From Tianweitania sediminis (GTDB taxonomy: Bacteria; Pseudomonadota; Alphaproteobacteria; Rhizobiales; Rhizobiaceae), in NCBI RefSeq assembly GCF_017813335.1, contig NZ_JAGIYY010000001.1:806001-870000 (forward strand): DNA of 64,000 nucleotides. Direction: 5' to 3'. The notes beneath the pieces are model-generated. The model worked only from the letters and a program-made list of their open reading frames with translations, did no database searches and was not told the DNA's origin. Of the stretch, positions 1 to 7,872 are shown in pieces; the stretch's first letter is position 1, and each line of letters opens with the position of its first letter. The translations under genes and the position numbers were made by a program.

Positions 1-133
1 CATACTCGGCGAGGAAATGGGCGCGGCGCTCCATCATCGTTGCGCCCTGCAGCAGAGGCCCTCCGCCGGAAACCAGGCGCACCGGATTGCCGCAGGTGTG
101 GCCATCAATGCAGGAAAAGGTGTGCCGGGCCAT
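1..133 (-). CDS. 4-hydroxyproline 2-epimerase, N-terminal part (cut by window edge)
   Basis: Only the first 44 codons are inside the window. The N-terminus MARHTFSCIDGHTCGNPVR matches the start of proline racemase-fold 4-hydroxyproline epimerases, with the family's D-x-H-T-x-G-x-P-x-R signature. These enzymes convert trans-4-hydroxy-L-proline to cis-4-hydroxy-D-proline, the first step of bacterial hydroxyproline catabolism. The ATG at 131-133 has an AGGAG-type site just upstream and lies 8 nt after the stop of the oxidase gene, so it is probably co-transcribed and translationally linked. The catalytic cysteines of the family lie further in and cannot be seen here, so epimerase versus plain proline racemase rests on the N-terminus and the neighbours. 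Confidence 0.85.
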   Translation of the reverse strand, partial: MARHTFSCIDGHTCGNPVRLVSGGGPLLQGATMMERRAHFLAEY

Positions 134-141
134 GGGTGCTC

Positions 142-1386
142 CTAGAAGCGGTTAGCCACGAAAGGCTGAAGATCGATCGGCAGCGTTTGCGCGAGAAGAA
201 GGTCGCGGATCAAGCGTCCCGTCGCCGCAGCCTGGGTGAGACCGAGATGCCCGTGGCCGAAGGCATAGAAGATGCCGGGCCTTTTTGCAGGTGAGATCAC
301 GGGAAGGGAGTCCGGCAGCGAAGGTCGATACCCCATCCATTCGCGTCCACCTTCCGTTTTGAGCCCCGGCAGGAATTGCCGCGCCTTTTCCAGCATTGCC
401 TTGGAGCGGGCGTAGTTGGGCGGGCGCTTGAGCCCAGCGAGTTCAACAGCGCCACCGATGCGCACGCCGGTAGTGAGCGGCGACACAACGAAGCCGTGGC
501 CCACGAACGTGAGCTGGCGCTTCAGATCAAACGCGCCCGGCGGCAGCGTCGTGTTGTAGCCCCGCTCGGTTTCCAGTGGAATGCGGTCGCCGAGACCAGC
601 CGCAAGTTGATGCGACCAGGCACCCGCCGCCACGACAACGCGCCTCGCCAGGCGTGTTGTTCCATCCTTGAAGCGGATCGTGGTGCCGTTGCCGCCGGGT
701 TCGAGGGCCTGGATGGTCGCGCGCTCGAACCGGGCGCCTTGTTGTTCGGCATAGGCCCAGATCGCCTGACCGAACAGTTTGGGATCAGCGACCTGTTTCC
801 AGGTGGGCTGGAAGGTGCCGTGCGTGAAGCGCGGCGACAGCCCCGGCTGGAGCTCGGCAAGGCGGCTGCCGGCCACGTGTTCAAAGGGGATGCCGAGCTT
901 TTCGCGCGCATCCCAGCCAGGTAGCGACCCGCGGAACTCGGCCTCGCTTTCAAAGAGGTCGATGGCGCCATTGCTGCTGATCATGCCTGCTGTTCCGGCG
1001 CGCCCGGCAAGGCCCGCCCATTCGCTTTCGGCCAGCCGCATCAAGGCTGCCTGGGCATTCAGTCCCGCCTCGAAAAGCTTCGGGTTTCCGGCCTTCAAGA
1101 ACCGAAACAACCAGGGTGCGAGTTGCGGCAGGTAGGCCGGTGGGATGGCCAAGGGACCGAGCGGGTCCATTAGCCAGCCGGGCAGCTTTCGCAGCATGCC
1201 CTTATGGGCAAGCGGGAGGGGATCGGAAAAGGCAAGCGCGGCCGCGTTTCCCGAGCTCGTTTCCTCGCAAATGCCGGTGCGATCATAAAGAATGACCCGT
1301 TCACCGGCTTCGGCGAGATTGGCAGCAACGCAGATGCCGATGATGCCTGCGCCGACAACAACGATTTCCTCTGGCGCGGTGTTCAT
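142..1386 (-). CDS. hypO: FAD-dependent D-amino acid dehydrogenase, probably D-hydroxyproline dehydrogenase
   Basis: This 414-residue protein begins with a Rossmann dinucleotide fold (GAGIIG at residues 12-17) and has the DadA-like FAD oxidoreductase layout, with a C-terminal segment YAFGHGHLGLTQAAATGR typical of the DAO family. In the hydroxyproline pathway the DadA-like enzyme oxidises cis-4-hydroxy-D-proline to delta1-pyrroline-4-hydroxy-2-carboxylate. The specificity is inferred from context: it sits between a DapA-family deaminase and a 4-hydroxyproline epimerase and downstream of a GntR repressor, the set known from Sinorhizobium hyp loci. On sequence alone it could be a general D-amino acid dehydrogenase. 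The start ATG (1384-1386) is 18 nt after the stop of the upstream deaminase gene. Confidence 0.85.
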   Translation of the reverse strand: MNTAPEEIVVVGAGIIGICVAANLAEAGERVILYDRTGICEETSSGNAAALAFSDPLPLAHKGMLRKLPGWLMDPLGPLAIPPAYLPQLAPWLFRFLKAGNPKLFEAGLNAQAALMRLAESEWAGLAGRAGTAGMISSNGAIDLFESEAEFRGSLPGWDAREKLGIPFEHVAGSRLAELQPGLSPRFTHGTFQPTWKQVADPKLFGQAIWAYAEQQGARFERATIQALEPGGNGTTIRFKDGTTRLARRVVVAAGAWSHQLAAGLGDRIPLETERGYNTTLPPGAFDLKRQLTFVGHGFVVSPLTTGVRIGGAVELAGLKRPPNYARSKAMLEKARQFLPGLKTEGGREWMGYRPSLPDSLPVISPAKRPGIFYAFGHGHLGLTQAAATGRLIRDLLLAQTLPIDLQPFVANRF

Positions 1387-1404
1387 CGACTGGCGATCCT
1401 TGGC

Positions 1405-2298
1405 TCAGAAGCGGGGCAGGCTCGGGCGACTGGCCAGCGCATCAGTGATGATCTTTTCGACGGCTGCCCGCCTTTCGCCGAACAGCGGCAGGCGGGGACG
1501 CCGCACCCGATCGTTGGTGTTGATCGCATGCACTTCCGCGAGCTTGATGTTCTGCACGAGATAGGTGGACACGTCGAGGTCGAGCAATGGCCGGAACCAG
1601 CGGTAGATGGAGAGCGCTTCATCGCGGCGACCTTGCTTCATCAACTGATAAATCGCCACCGTTTCGCGGGGGAAGGCAGTGACCAGTCCGGCTACCCAGC
1701 CGACGGCGCCCACCGACAGCGCTTCAAAGGCGAGGTTGTCGACCCCTGTGAAAAGATCGAAGCGATCGCCGAAGGCCGAGATGATCTCCGTGGAGCGACG
1801 GATATCGTCCGACGACTCCTTGATGGCGACGAAGCGCGTGTCTTTTGCCAGTTCTTCCATGATGGGGATCGTGACGTCGACGCGGTAAGCGACGCGGTTG
1901 GAATAGACCATGACCGGCAGGTCGGCGGCTGCCGCCACCGCGTTCAGCGCCGCCACGGTTTCTTCGGGGTTGGTGTGATAGATCGGAGACGGCACCACCA
2001 TCAGCCCGGATGCACCGGCTTTTGCGGCACGCCTGGCCATCTGCTCGGCTTCGCGCGTGCCGGCCTCGTTGACGGTGAGCAGCACCGGCTTACCCCCAGC
2101 AACGCTTTGCGCCGTCTTTAGAACCGCAATTTTTTCGTCATGGCTCAGCATCGGACCTTCGCCAAGTGAGCCAGCAACGATGATGCCGTCGCAGCCCGCC
2201 TCCATCTGGAGTGCGAAGCAGCGCTCGTTTTCAGCGTGATCAAGCTCATCGTCGGCCGTGAACTTCGTTGTGACGGCTGGAAAAACACCTGACCACAT
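1405..2298 (-). CDS. hypD: DapA-family 1-pyrroline-4-hydroxy-2-carboxylate deaminase
   Basis: The 297-residue product is a class I aldolase-fold protein of the dihydrodipicolinate synthase superfamily. The Schiff-base lysine is visible in FVAIKESS (Lys160) and the partner tyrosine in MVYSNR (Tyr132); the GSLGEGP loop near residue 43 replaces the GTTGE loop of true DapA. Within a hydroxyproline cluster this family member deaminates and opens delta1-pyrroline-4-hydroxy-2-carboxylate to 2-oxoglutarate semialdehyde. I chose the ATG at 2296-2298 (MWSGVF) because it gives the normal family length and has an AGAGG site at 2308-2312; the open frame continues far upstream without homology. The last enzyme, 2-oxoglutarate semialdehyde dehydrogenase, is not seen next to it and may lie left of the window. 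Confidence 0.85.
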   Translation of the reverse strand: MWSGVFPAVTTKFTADDELDHAENERCFALQMEAGCDGIIVAGSLGEGPMLSHDEKIAVLKTAQSVAGGKPVLLTVNEAGTREAEQMARRAAKAGASGLMVVPSPIYHTNPEETVAALNAVAAAADLPVMVYSNRVAYRVDVTIPIMEELAKDTRFVAIKESSDDIRRSTEIISAFGDRFDLFTGVDNLAFEALSVGAVGWVAGLVTAFPRETVAIYQLMKQGRRDEALSIYRWFRPLLDLDVSTYLVQNIKLAEVHAINTNDRVRRPRLPLFGERRAAVEKIITDALASRPSLPRF

Positions 2299-2311
2299 CG
2301 CGTAGTACCTC

Positions 2312-2321
2312 TGATATATCA
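2312..2321. promoter_or_regulatory. Palindromic operator TGATATATCA (hypD side)
   Basis: This is a perfect 10-bp palindrome of the type recognised by FCD-type GntR regulators. It abuts the probable hypD ribosome-binding site and has an identical copy at 2365-2374, next to the regulator's own start. The two start points are 53 bp apart, about five helical turns, so one regulator could contact both on the same DNA face. Binding by the adjacent GntR protein is inferred. Confidence 0.7.
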
Positions 2322-2364
2322 ACAGAAGCTTTGTTAAGGCTCGTTCTAAGTTTCTGTCAAGCTG

Positions 2365-2374
2365 TGATATATCA
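2365..2374. promoter_or_regulatory. Palindromic operator TGATATATCA (regulator side)
   Basis: This second exact copy of the palindrome ends 5 nt before the ATG of the GntR gene, where a Shine-Dalgarno site would normally be, and none is visible. If TGATAT serves as a -10 element, the message would be nearly leaderless and autorepression would act directly on the promoter. The copy number, symmetry and position are seen in the sequence; the mechanism is inferred. Confidence 0.7.
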
Positions 2375-2379
2375 ATAGC

Positions 2380-3024
2380 ATGAGCCAGATAGTCGATCTG
2401 CCGGTTTCCCTGCGCGCCTACCGCGCTTTGGAAGAAATGATCGTGACGCTGGAACTGGCGCCCGGCAGCACCACCACGGAAGCCGCGCTTGTGGAGCGTG
2501 TGTCGCTCGGCCGAACCCCTGTTCGCGAAGCGATCCAGCGTCTTGCCTGGGAGGGCTTTCTCCTTGTGCGCCCACGCGCGGGCCTTCTTGTTGCGCCGCT
2601 GGAGGGAACCGGCTGGAACAAGGTTCTCGATGCACGATGTGGCATCGAAGTGGTGTTGGCCCGTTCCGCAGCGCTTGCGATCCAGGCAGATGCCCAGCGT
2701 CCTTTTCTGCAAGCTTCCGAGGGCATGTATGCCGCGGCCGCAGCCGACGACGACCGTGCCTTTCTGGCTGCCGACAAGGCTTGGGACGAGGCACTGGCGA
2801 AAGCTGCCGACAATCCCTACGCGGTGCGGGTGGCAGCGCCGCTGCAAACCCACAGCCGGCGTTACTGGTACCGCTACCGGCGCGGCAGCGGATTGGCGCA
2901 AGCCGCCAATCGGCACATCGCGGTGATCGAGGCGGTGCTGCGCGGCGATGCGGCAGGTGCGGAAGCCGCTATGGGCAACCTCATGGACATGCTCCGGCAG
3001 GACGCGGCTGCGATCATGGGCTGA
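2380..3024 (+). CDS. GntR-family (FCD) regulator, probable repressor of the hydroxyproline genes
   Basis: The 214-residue protein has an N-terminal winged helix-turn-helix with the GntR signature LGRTPVREAIQRLAWEGF (about residues 48-65), followed by an all-helical FCD-type effector domain. It is divergent from the hydroxyproline operon and shares an 80-bp intergenic region holding two TGATATATCA palindromes, which points to control of both directions. FCD regulators usually release DNA on binding a pathway acid; hydroxyproline or a pathway intermediate is the likely inducer here, by inference. The ATG at 2380 has no clear ribosome-binding site. A bidirectional terminator follows. Confidence 0.88.
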   Translation: MSQIVDLPVSLRAYRALEEMIVTLELAPGSTTTEAALVERVSLGRTPVREAIQRLAWEGFLLVRPRAGLLVAPLEGTGWNKVLDARCGIEVVLARSAALAIQADAQRPFLQASEGMYAAAAADDDRAFLAADKAWDEALAKAADNPYAVRVAAPLQTHSRRYWYRYRRGSGLAQAANRHIAVIEAVLRGDAAGAEAAMGNLMDMLRQDAAAIMG

Positions 3025-3030
3025 AGCCCC

Positions 3031-3061
3031 AAAGCAAAAACCCGGCAGAGCCGGGCCTTTG
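3031..3061. terminator. Bidirectional intrinsic terminator
   Basis: CCCGGC (3041-3046) pairs with GCCGGG (3050-3055) around a 3-nt loop. An A-run lies before it and a short T-rich tail after it. It sits between the convergent GntR gene and the small exported-protein gene and can serve both. Confidence 0.7.
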
Positions 3062-3088
3062 AAACGTTCTGGAGCGGAAGGCCCGGGA

Positions 3089-3439
3089 TCAGGCGTTGCG
3101 GCCTGCCACGAAGTTCGTGCTCTGCCAGCCTTCACCCGCCGAAAGGATGCAGCTGTTTCCATCGGTGCCCGTGGCGATGATGGTCCAGGTTCCAGCGTCG
3201 GAAACAAACACTTCCAGAACCGCGCTCTTGTCGACGACGCCGACAGCCTGTGGCGCTTCCTTGAACTGGTCGGAAAGCTTCTGAACAATCTCGTTGCGCG
3301 CCGCGCACGTGTTCATCTGCGCCATGGTTTCGCTCGCAAGCTGCGGAGCCGGAGCCACGGGGTCAGCATGGATTGCTGGAGCAGAGGCGAAAATACCGGC
3401 AACAGCAACTGGTGCAAGAAGGGTAGCGATGCGTATCAT
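3089..3439 (-). CDS. Small exported protein of unknown function
   Basis: The 116-residue product starts with a clear signal peptide (MIRIATLLAPVAVAGIF, cleavage probably near residue 25 after IHA). The mature part of about 90 residues carries two cysteines (in NTCAAR and NSCILS) that could form a disulphide. The C-terminal region, with TWTIIATGTDGNSCIL and GEGWQS, looks like a compact beta-rich periplasmic domain. The start ATG at 3437-3439 is chosen because it has a strong GGAGAAGG site at 3441-3450; the upstream extension is not protein-like. I do not recognise a named family. It is transcribed alone between two terminators. Confidence 0.75.
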   Translation of the reverse strand: MIRIATLLAPVAVAGIFASAPAIHADPVAPAPQLASETMAQMNTCAARNEIVQKLSDQFKEAPQAVGVVDKSAVLEVFVSDAGTWTIIATGTDGNSCILSAGEGWQSTNFVAGRNA

Positions 3440-3627
3440 TGGCCTTCTCCTATTTTGGCCGCACGTCGCCCATGAAGGAGACATAGCTCCTCCGACGCTT
3501 CGTGTCGGTCCTGCTTCTGGTTTCGCCGGTCGTTTGTTTGTTTCGCGCCGCCGCAAGTAAGGAAGCTTAAAGCCGGCTTCCCGTTTCATCACGTTTTCTT
3601 GACGGCTGTTAAAAAGCCTTGCCGGAA

Positions 3628-3657
3628 CAAAAAAGGCGACGCTTCAAGCGCCGCCTT
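3628..3657 (-). terminator. Intrinsic terminator after mmsA
   Basis: On the minus strand a GGCGGCGCTTGAAGCGTCGCC hairpin, with one mismatch, is followed by six T residues. It lies 25 nt beyond the mmsA stop codon. Confidence 0.75.
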
Positions 3658-3681
3658 CCTGCAATCCAGAGGTTCGTGAGG

Positions 3682-5178
3682 TCAGTTCATCGTCGGGATG
3701 ACGAACTCAGCGCCTTCCTTGACACCGGACGGCCAGCGCGAGGTCACCGTCTTCGTCTTGGTGTAGAAACGGAAAGCATCGGAACCGTGCTGGTTCAGAT
3801 CGCCGAAGCCCGAACCCTTCCAGCCGCCAAAGGTGTAGTAGGCAATCGGAACCGGGATCGGAACGTTGATGCCAACCATGCCGACCTGAACGCGTGACGC
3901 GAAATCGCGCGCGGCATCCCCGTCGCGTGTGAAGATAGCGACGCCGTTGCCATATTCATGCTCGTTCGGCAGCTTGAGCGCTTCCTCGTAGTTTGCCGCC
4001 CGCACCACCGAAAGAACGGGACCGAAGATCTCTTCCTTGTAGATCGACATGTCCGGCGTCACTTCGTCGAACAAGCAGCCACCCATGTAGTAGCCGTTCT
4101 CGTAACCCTGCATTTTGAAGCCGCGGCCATCCACCACGAGCTTGGCGCCTTCCTTGACACCAGCATCGACATAGCCCTTGACGCGGTCGAGGGCCTGCTG
4201 GGTCACCAACGGACCGTAATCGGCGGACGGATCGGTTGACGGACCGACCTTCAGGCTTTCCACGCGCGGGATCAGCTTTTCGACGAGACGATCGGCTGTT
4301 TCCTTGCCAACTGGCACCGCAACCGAGATGGCCATGCAACGCTCGCCGGCAGAACCGTAGCCGGCGCCGATCAGCGCATCCACGGTCTGGTCCATATCTG
4401 CATCCGGCATGATGATCATGTGGTTCTTGGCGCCGCCGAAGCACTGGGCGCGCTTGCCGTTCGCCGTGGCACGCGAATAGATGTACTGCGCGATCGGCGT
4501 GGAGCCGACGAAGCCGATTGCCTTGATGTCCGGATGGTCGAGAATGGCGTCCACGATCTCCTTGTCGCCGTTGACGACGTTGAGGATGCCGGCGGGCAGA
4601 CCTGCCTCGAGGAACAGTTCCGCAATCTTCATCGGCACGCCCGGGTCACGCTCCGACGGCTTCAGGATAAAGGCGTTACCGCAGGCGATTGCCGGGGCGA
4701 TCTTCCAAAGCGGGATCATGGCCGGGAAGTTGAACGGCGTAATGCCGGCAACGACGCCGAGCGGCTGGCGCATGGAATACACGTCGATGCCGGGACCTGC
4801 GCCGTCGGTGAATTCGCCCTTCATCAGGTGCGGGGCGCCAATGCAGACTTCCACGACTTCAAGGCCGCGCTGGATATCGCCCTTGGCATCGGGAATGGTC
4901 TTGCCGTGCTCGCGAGCGAGTAGTTCGGCGAGTTCATCGTAGTCGCGTTCCACAAGCTGCAGGAACTTCATGAGAACGCGCACGCGCCGCTGCGGGTTGG
5001 TTGCTGCCCAGGCCGGCTGCGCAGCCTTGGCGTTTTCCACGGCCTGGCGGAGTTCCGCAACCGTGCCGAGCGCAACCTTGCCGCGGACGCTGCCGTCCAT
5101 TGGCTGCATGATGTCCTGGCTGCGTCCGCTGGTGGAGGCGACGTGCTTGCCTCCGATGAAATGTCCGACCTCAGTCAT
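3682..5178 (-). CDS. mmsA: CoA-acylating methylmalonate-semialdehyde dehydrogenase
   Basis: The 498-residue protein is a full-length aldehyde dehydrogenase of the MmsA/IolA subfamily. It has the TPFNFPAMIPLW segment (about residues 147-158), the subfamily's CFGGAKNHM in place of the usual ELGG motif, and the catalytic cysteine in GERCMAIS (Cys281). The enzyme converts malonate or methylmalonate semialdehyde to acetyl- or propionyl-CoA in valine, thymine or inositol catabolism. No inositol or valine pathway gene lies beside it, so the physiological route is not settled by context. It is divergent from a LysR gene that probably controls it, and ends in its own terminator. The ATG at 5176-5178 gives the normal N-terminus (MTEVGHFIGG). 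Confidence 0.93.
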   Translation of the reverse strand: MTEVGHFIGGKHVASTSGRSQDIMQPMDGSVRGKVALGTVAELRQAVENAKAAQPAWAATNPQRRVRVLMKFLQLVERDYDELAELLAREHGKTIPDAKGDIQRGLEVVEVCIGAPHLMKGEFTDGAGPGIDVYSMRQPLGVVAGITPFNFPAMIPLWKIAPAIACGNAFILKPSERDPGVPMKIAELFLEAGLPAGILNVVNGDKEIVDAILDHPDIKAIGFVGSTPIAQYIYSRATANGKRAQCFGGAKNHMIIMPDADMDQTVDALIGAGYGSAGERCMAISVAVPVGKETADRLVEKLIPRVESLKVGPSTDPSADYGPLVTQQALDRVKGYVDAGVKEGAKLVVDGRGFKMQGYENGYYMGGCLFDEVTPDMSIYKEEIFGPVLSVVRAANYEEALKLPNEHEYGNGVAIFTRDGDAARDFASRVQVGMVGINVPIPVPIAYYTFGGWKGSGFGDLNQHGSDAFRFYTKTKTVTSRWPSGVKEGAEFVIPTMN

Positions 5179-5326
5179 TCTCGCTCCCTCGTCAGGCTGG
5201 TGGGTGGTGGCGCGTTTCTACGCCTCCAAGCCCGACCTGCGCAATGCGAGCGGCGCAGCAACCGTTGTGCATGAATTGATGTCGCTTCAGGGAAGGGCTA
5301 CAAACGCCGCAAGGGGAGGGTTGTGC

Positions 5327-6211
5327 GTGAACTGGGATGACATCCGCATCTTCCTGGCGGTTGCGCGGGCGGGGCAGATCCTAGGCGCGGCGCGCCGCCT
5401 CGGGGTCAACCACGCCACCGTTTCGCGCCGGGTCGCCGCGCTCGAAGCGGATCTGAAGACGCGCCTGTTCCGGCGGGTCACCACAGGCACCTTGTTGACG
5501 CCCGCAGGCGAGCAGTTCCTGCAAGTGGCCGAACGCATGGAAGCCGACCTGATCGCCACCCGGGCCGAGCTTTCCGGCGAAGAAGAAGCGGTATCCGGAC
5601 CGGTCCGGATCGGCGCTCCAGATGGCTTCGGCGTGGCGTTTCTGGCGTCGAGGCTGGGCGTGCTGATCAGCCGGCATCCGCAACTCGAAATCCAGCTGGT
5701 GCCGGTGCCGCGTTCCTTTTCCTTGTCTCGGCGCGAAGCGGATCTGGCCATTACCGTGGACCGGCCGGTGGAAGGCCGGCTGATTGCGGGCAAGCTGGTC
5801 GATTATTCGCTGGGTCTTTACGCCGGTTCGGGATATGCCAGCGAGCATGGCGTGCCGCAAACCGTCGAAGACCTGCTGCAGCACCAGCTGGTCGGCTATG
5901 TCGGCGACCTGACCGTCAGTCCATCTCTCGATTATGCGCCGGACCTCACGCCGGACTGGACGAGCCGGTTCGCAATCTCATCGGCCTTGGGGCAGGTGGA
6001 AGCGGTGCGGTCCAATGCCGGCATCGGCATTCTGCACACCTTCATTGCACGCCAATACGCAGCCGACCTCGTGGCAGTGCCGGGATTTGCCGCAATCCGG
6101 CGAAGCTACTGGCTGGTTTACCACGAGTCGGTTCGGGGAGTGCGGCGGGTCCAGACCGTTGCAGCGTTTATCCAGGAAGCAGTGGAACGCGAGCGGGCGA
6201 TCTTTTCCTGA
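5327..6211 (+). CDS. LysR-family transcriptional regulator
   Basis: The 294-residue protein has an N-terminal winged helix-turn-helix (WDDIRIFLAVARAGQILGAA onward to about residue 60, with NHATVSRRVAALE as recognition region) and a LysR substrate-binding domain. I place the start at GTG 5327, six nt after a GGGGAGGG site (5313-5320) and giving the standard VNWDDIRIF N-terminus; the open frame upstream overlaps mmsA antisense and is not protein-like. It is divergent from mmsA across about 150 bp, so regulation of mmsA is the natural hypothesis, but the inducer cannot be read from sequence. A terminator follows directly. Confidence 0.9.
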   Translation: MNWDDIRIFLAVARAGQILGAARRLGVNHATVSRRVAALEADLKTRLFRRVTTGTLLTPAGEQFLQVAERMEADLIATRAELSGEEEAVSGPVRIGAPDGFGVAFLASRLGVLISRHPQLEIQLVPVPRSFSLSRREADLAITVDRPVEGRLIAGKLVDYSLGLYAGSGYASEHGVPQTVEDLLQHQLVGYVGDLTVSPSLDYAPDLTPDWTSRFAISSALGQVEAVRSNAGIGILHTFIARQYAADLVAVPGFAAIRRSYWLVYHESVRGVRRVQTVAAFIQEAVERERAIFS

Positions 6212-6215
6212 AACG

Positions 6216-6240
6216 AAAAAGGCCCGCGGAAGCGGGCCTA
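6216..6240. terminator. Intrinsic terminator after the LysR gene
   Basis: GGCCCGC (6221-6227) pairs with GCGGGCC (6232-6238) and is preceded by an A-run. The T-tail is therefore best on the minus strand, so it probably also ends the convergent gene at 6260. Confidence 0.65.
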
Positions 6241-6259
6241 ATCCGAGTTCATTGTTGCC

Positions 6260-6679
6260 TTACTGGTTGGCGGCCGGAGCCGTACCTGTAGCCGGAACCG
6301 TGCCGGGAGGTGTTTCACCACCAGCAGGGGCTGGAGCAGCGGCAGGCGCGGCGGAGTCAACCGGGGCAGGTGCATCGGCAGGGGCTGCAGCCGGAGCGGC
6401 TGGCTCATCCGCGATGGGAGCCGGTGTCACCGAAGTCGTGGCAGCTGTGGGTTCGGCATCCGTGCCAGGGGTGTTGTTCGGCACGAACACGAAGTAGGCG
6501 ACGATTGCCAGCACGACGACAACTGCACCGATCAAGATGCCGTTGCCGGAGCCGCTGCGGCCTGGGCTGACATTGGTCTGGTTATAGGTCGAGCCCGGCG
6601 TGACCACCGGATCCGGCGACGCCGGGTCAGTCGTGGTGCGGTTGGGCGAAAGCGGATCATGGTTGGGCGGAAGTGCCAT
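6260..6679 (-). CDS. Single-pass membrane protein with proline/alanine-rich tail, unknown function
   Basis: The 139-residue protein has a polar N-terminal part of about 45 residues, one hydrophobic segment (ILIGAVVVVLAIVAYFVFV, about residues 48-66) and a low-complexity Ala/Pro/Glu tail. The length and pattern suggest a small inner-membrane protein with an extended periplasmic tail, but orientation is uncertain. No catalytic motif is seen and I do not recognise a named family. It is convergent with the LysR gene and upstream of the TraB/GumN gene's 3' end. Confidence 0.75.
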   Translation of the reverse strand: MALPPNHDPLSPNRTTTDPASPDPVVTPGSTYNQTNVSPGRSGSGNGILIGAVVVVLAIVAYFVFVPNNTPGTDAEPTAATTSVTPAPIADEPAAPAAAPADAPAPVDSAAPAAAPAPAGGETPPGTVPATGTAPAANQ

Positions 6680-6760
6680 TTTCGCGGATCTCCATCAGTT
6701 GTTGTGGCCTGATAACGCGGTTATCCTCGAATCGGTTTCACAGGAATTTGAAACGCGGTT

Positions 6761-7822
6761 TCAGTGCACCGCGTCCAGCCTGAAACCGCGGGCACGCAGC
6801 AGTTCAACCAGTCCTTCCTCACCTGGAAGGTGGAGCGCCCCGACGGCCAGGAAGGCGTTGCCCGCTTCAAGAAGAGGAGCAGCGCGTTCTGCCATTGTGT
6901 GGTTGCGGGCGGTGACCATCACCCGCTCGAATTCGGAATAGCTATCGGTGCTTCCGTGAGGAAGCGTTTCATCAAGGGCCGCCCAGATCATGCCGATCTC
7001 GGCTCGGTTGTAGAGGCCCACCATCGTTTCCACGACGTCGTCGATTTGGTCAGCTAGTGCTACGGTTTCGAGCAGGGCCTGAAGGTGGAAGTCCATCGGC
7101 AGGCTCGCCATGGCCTCTAGCTGGTCGAGGGCGGTTTCGAGCCCGAGCACGGGCTTGCCGGCAGCCTTTGCTTCCTGGGCGATCTTCATGTCCAGGACCG
7201 GCTCACCGGTGGCGCGCCGCGCAACCTCGCAGGCCGGCGTTGCGAGAACCGTCGCAAGCATCCAAGGCTTCATCTTGTTGACGCTGTTGAGGTTGAGCCC
7301 CTTCGCGGCCAGCCTCGTTTCCAGCATGCGGCGCTGGTCCCCCGTGAGGCGGCTGCTTAGCGAGGTGCCGTCCGTGAACATGGTGAGGTCTGGATGCTCG
7401 GCCAAAACAGCCAGCATGCGGCCGGGCTCTAGGATGTCGGTGGTTTCGATCACCACGGTCGCCGCTTCACGCAGTGCTGCCTCCGCAGCGGTGGGGAGCG
7501 CAACAACTCTCGGATCGGCAACATGCATGGTGCCCAGCAGGAAGGAAGGGGCAACGCCGTCCTTCTCGATCCGCCAGAAGATGGCCCTGCCATTCGGAAT
7601 GGCGGCCGCGGCAGCTTCCACCCGGCGCATTGCCGCCGGATCGCTGCCTGCGAGGTGTTCAACCAGATCCATTCCGGAGCAAGCGGCAGTTTCGGCCGCC
7701 CTGCTTTGCACGGCTGTCGTCAGGACGGCGAGAAAAACAAGAAAGAACAGCAGGTTGGCGGCCCCAAGCCCCCACAAGGCAATTGCCGCTGAACGATGAA
7801 CCAAGGACAGGAATGAAGCCAT
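6761..7822 (-). CDS. TraB/GumN family protein, membrane-anchored or exported
   Basis: The 353-residue product begins with a hydrophobic segment (about residues 15-40) that could be a signal peptide or anchor. The rest matches the TraB/GumN fold: the first motif FLLGTMHVADPRV lies near residue 98 and the C-terminal motif VGALHLPGEEGLVELLRARG near residue 330, both carrying the family's conserved Gly-x-x-His pattern. TraB/GumN domains are proposed metal-dependent hydrolases related to Tiki proteases, but most bacterial members are uncharacterised. It is followed by no obvious partner; xerC lies just upstream on the same strand, 50 nt away. Confidence 0.85.
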   Translation of the reverse strand: MASFLSLVHRSAAIALWGLGAANLLFFLVFLAVLTTAVQSRAAETAACSGMDLVEHLAGSDPAAMRRVEAAAAAIPNGRAIFWRIEKDGVAPSFLLGTMHVADPRVVALPTAAEAALREAATVVIETTDILEPGRMLAVLAEHPDLTMFTDGTSLSSRLTGDQRRMLETRLAAKGLNLNSVNKMKPWMLATVLATPACEVARRATGEPVLDMKIAQEAKAAGKPVLGLETALDQLEAMASLPMDFHLQALLETVALADQIDDVVETMVGLYNRAEIGMIWAALDETLPHGSTDSYSEFERVMVTARNHTMAERAAPLLEAGNAFLAVGALHLPGEEGLVELLRARGFRLDAVH

Positions 7823-7872
7823 CTCTCCTTTCTACAGAAAGAACGCGGCCAATCCGTTAAGACGTGCGCTGG

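Noticed and set aside
1405-3288. Long N-terminal extension of the DapA-family gene through the divergent regulator
   Set aside because: The extension crosses two operators and the whole GntR gene and has no homology-like features; the start at 2298 gives the normal length.
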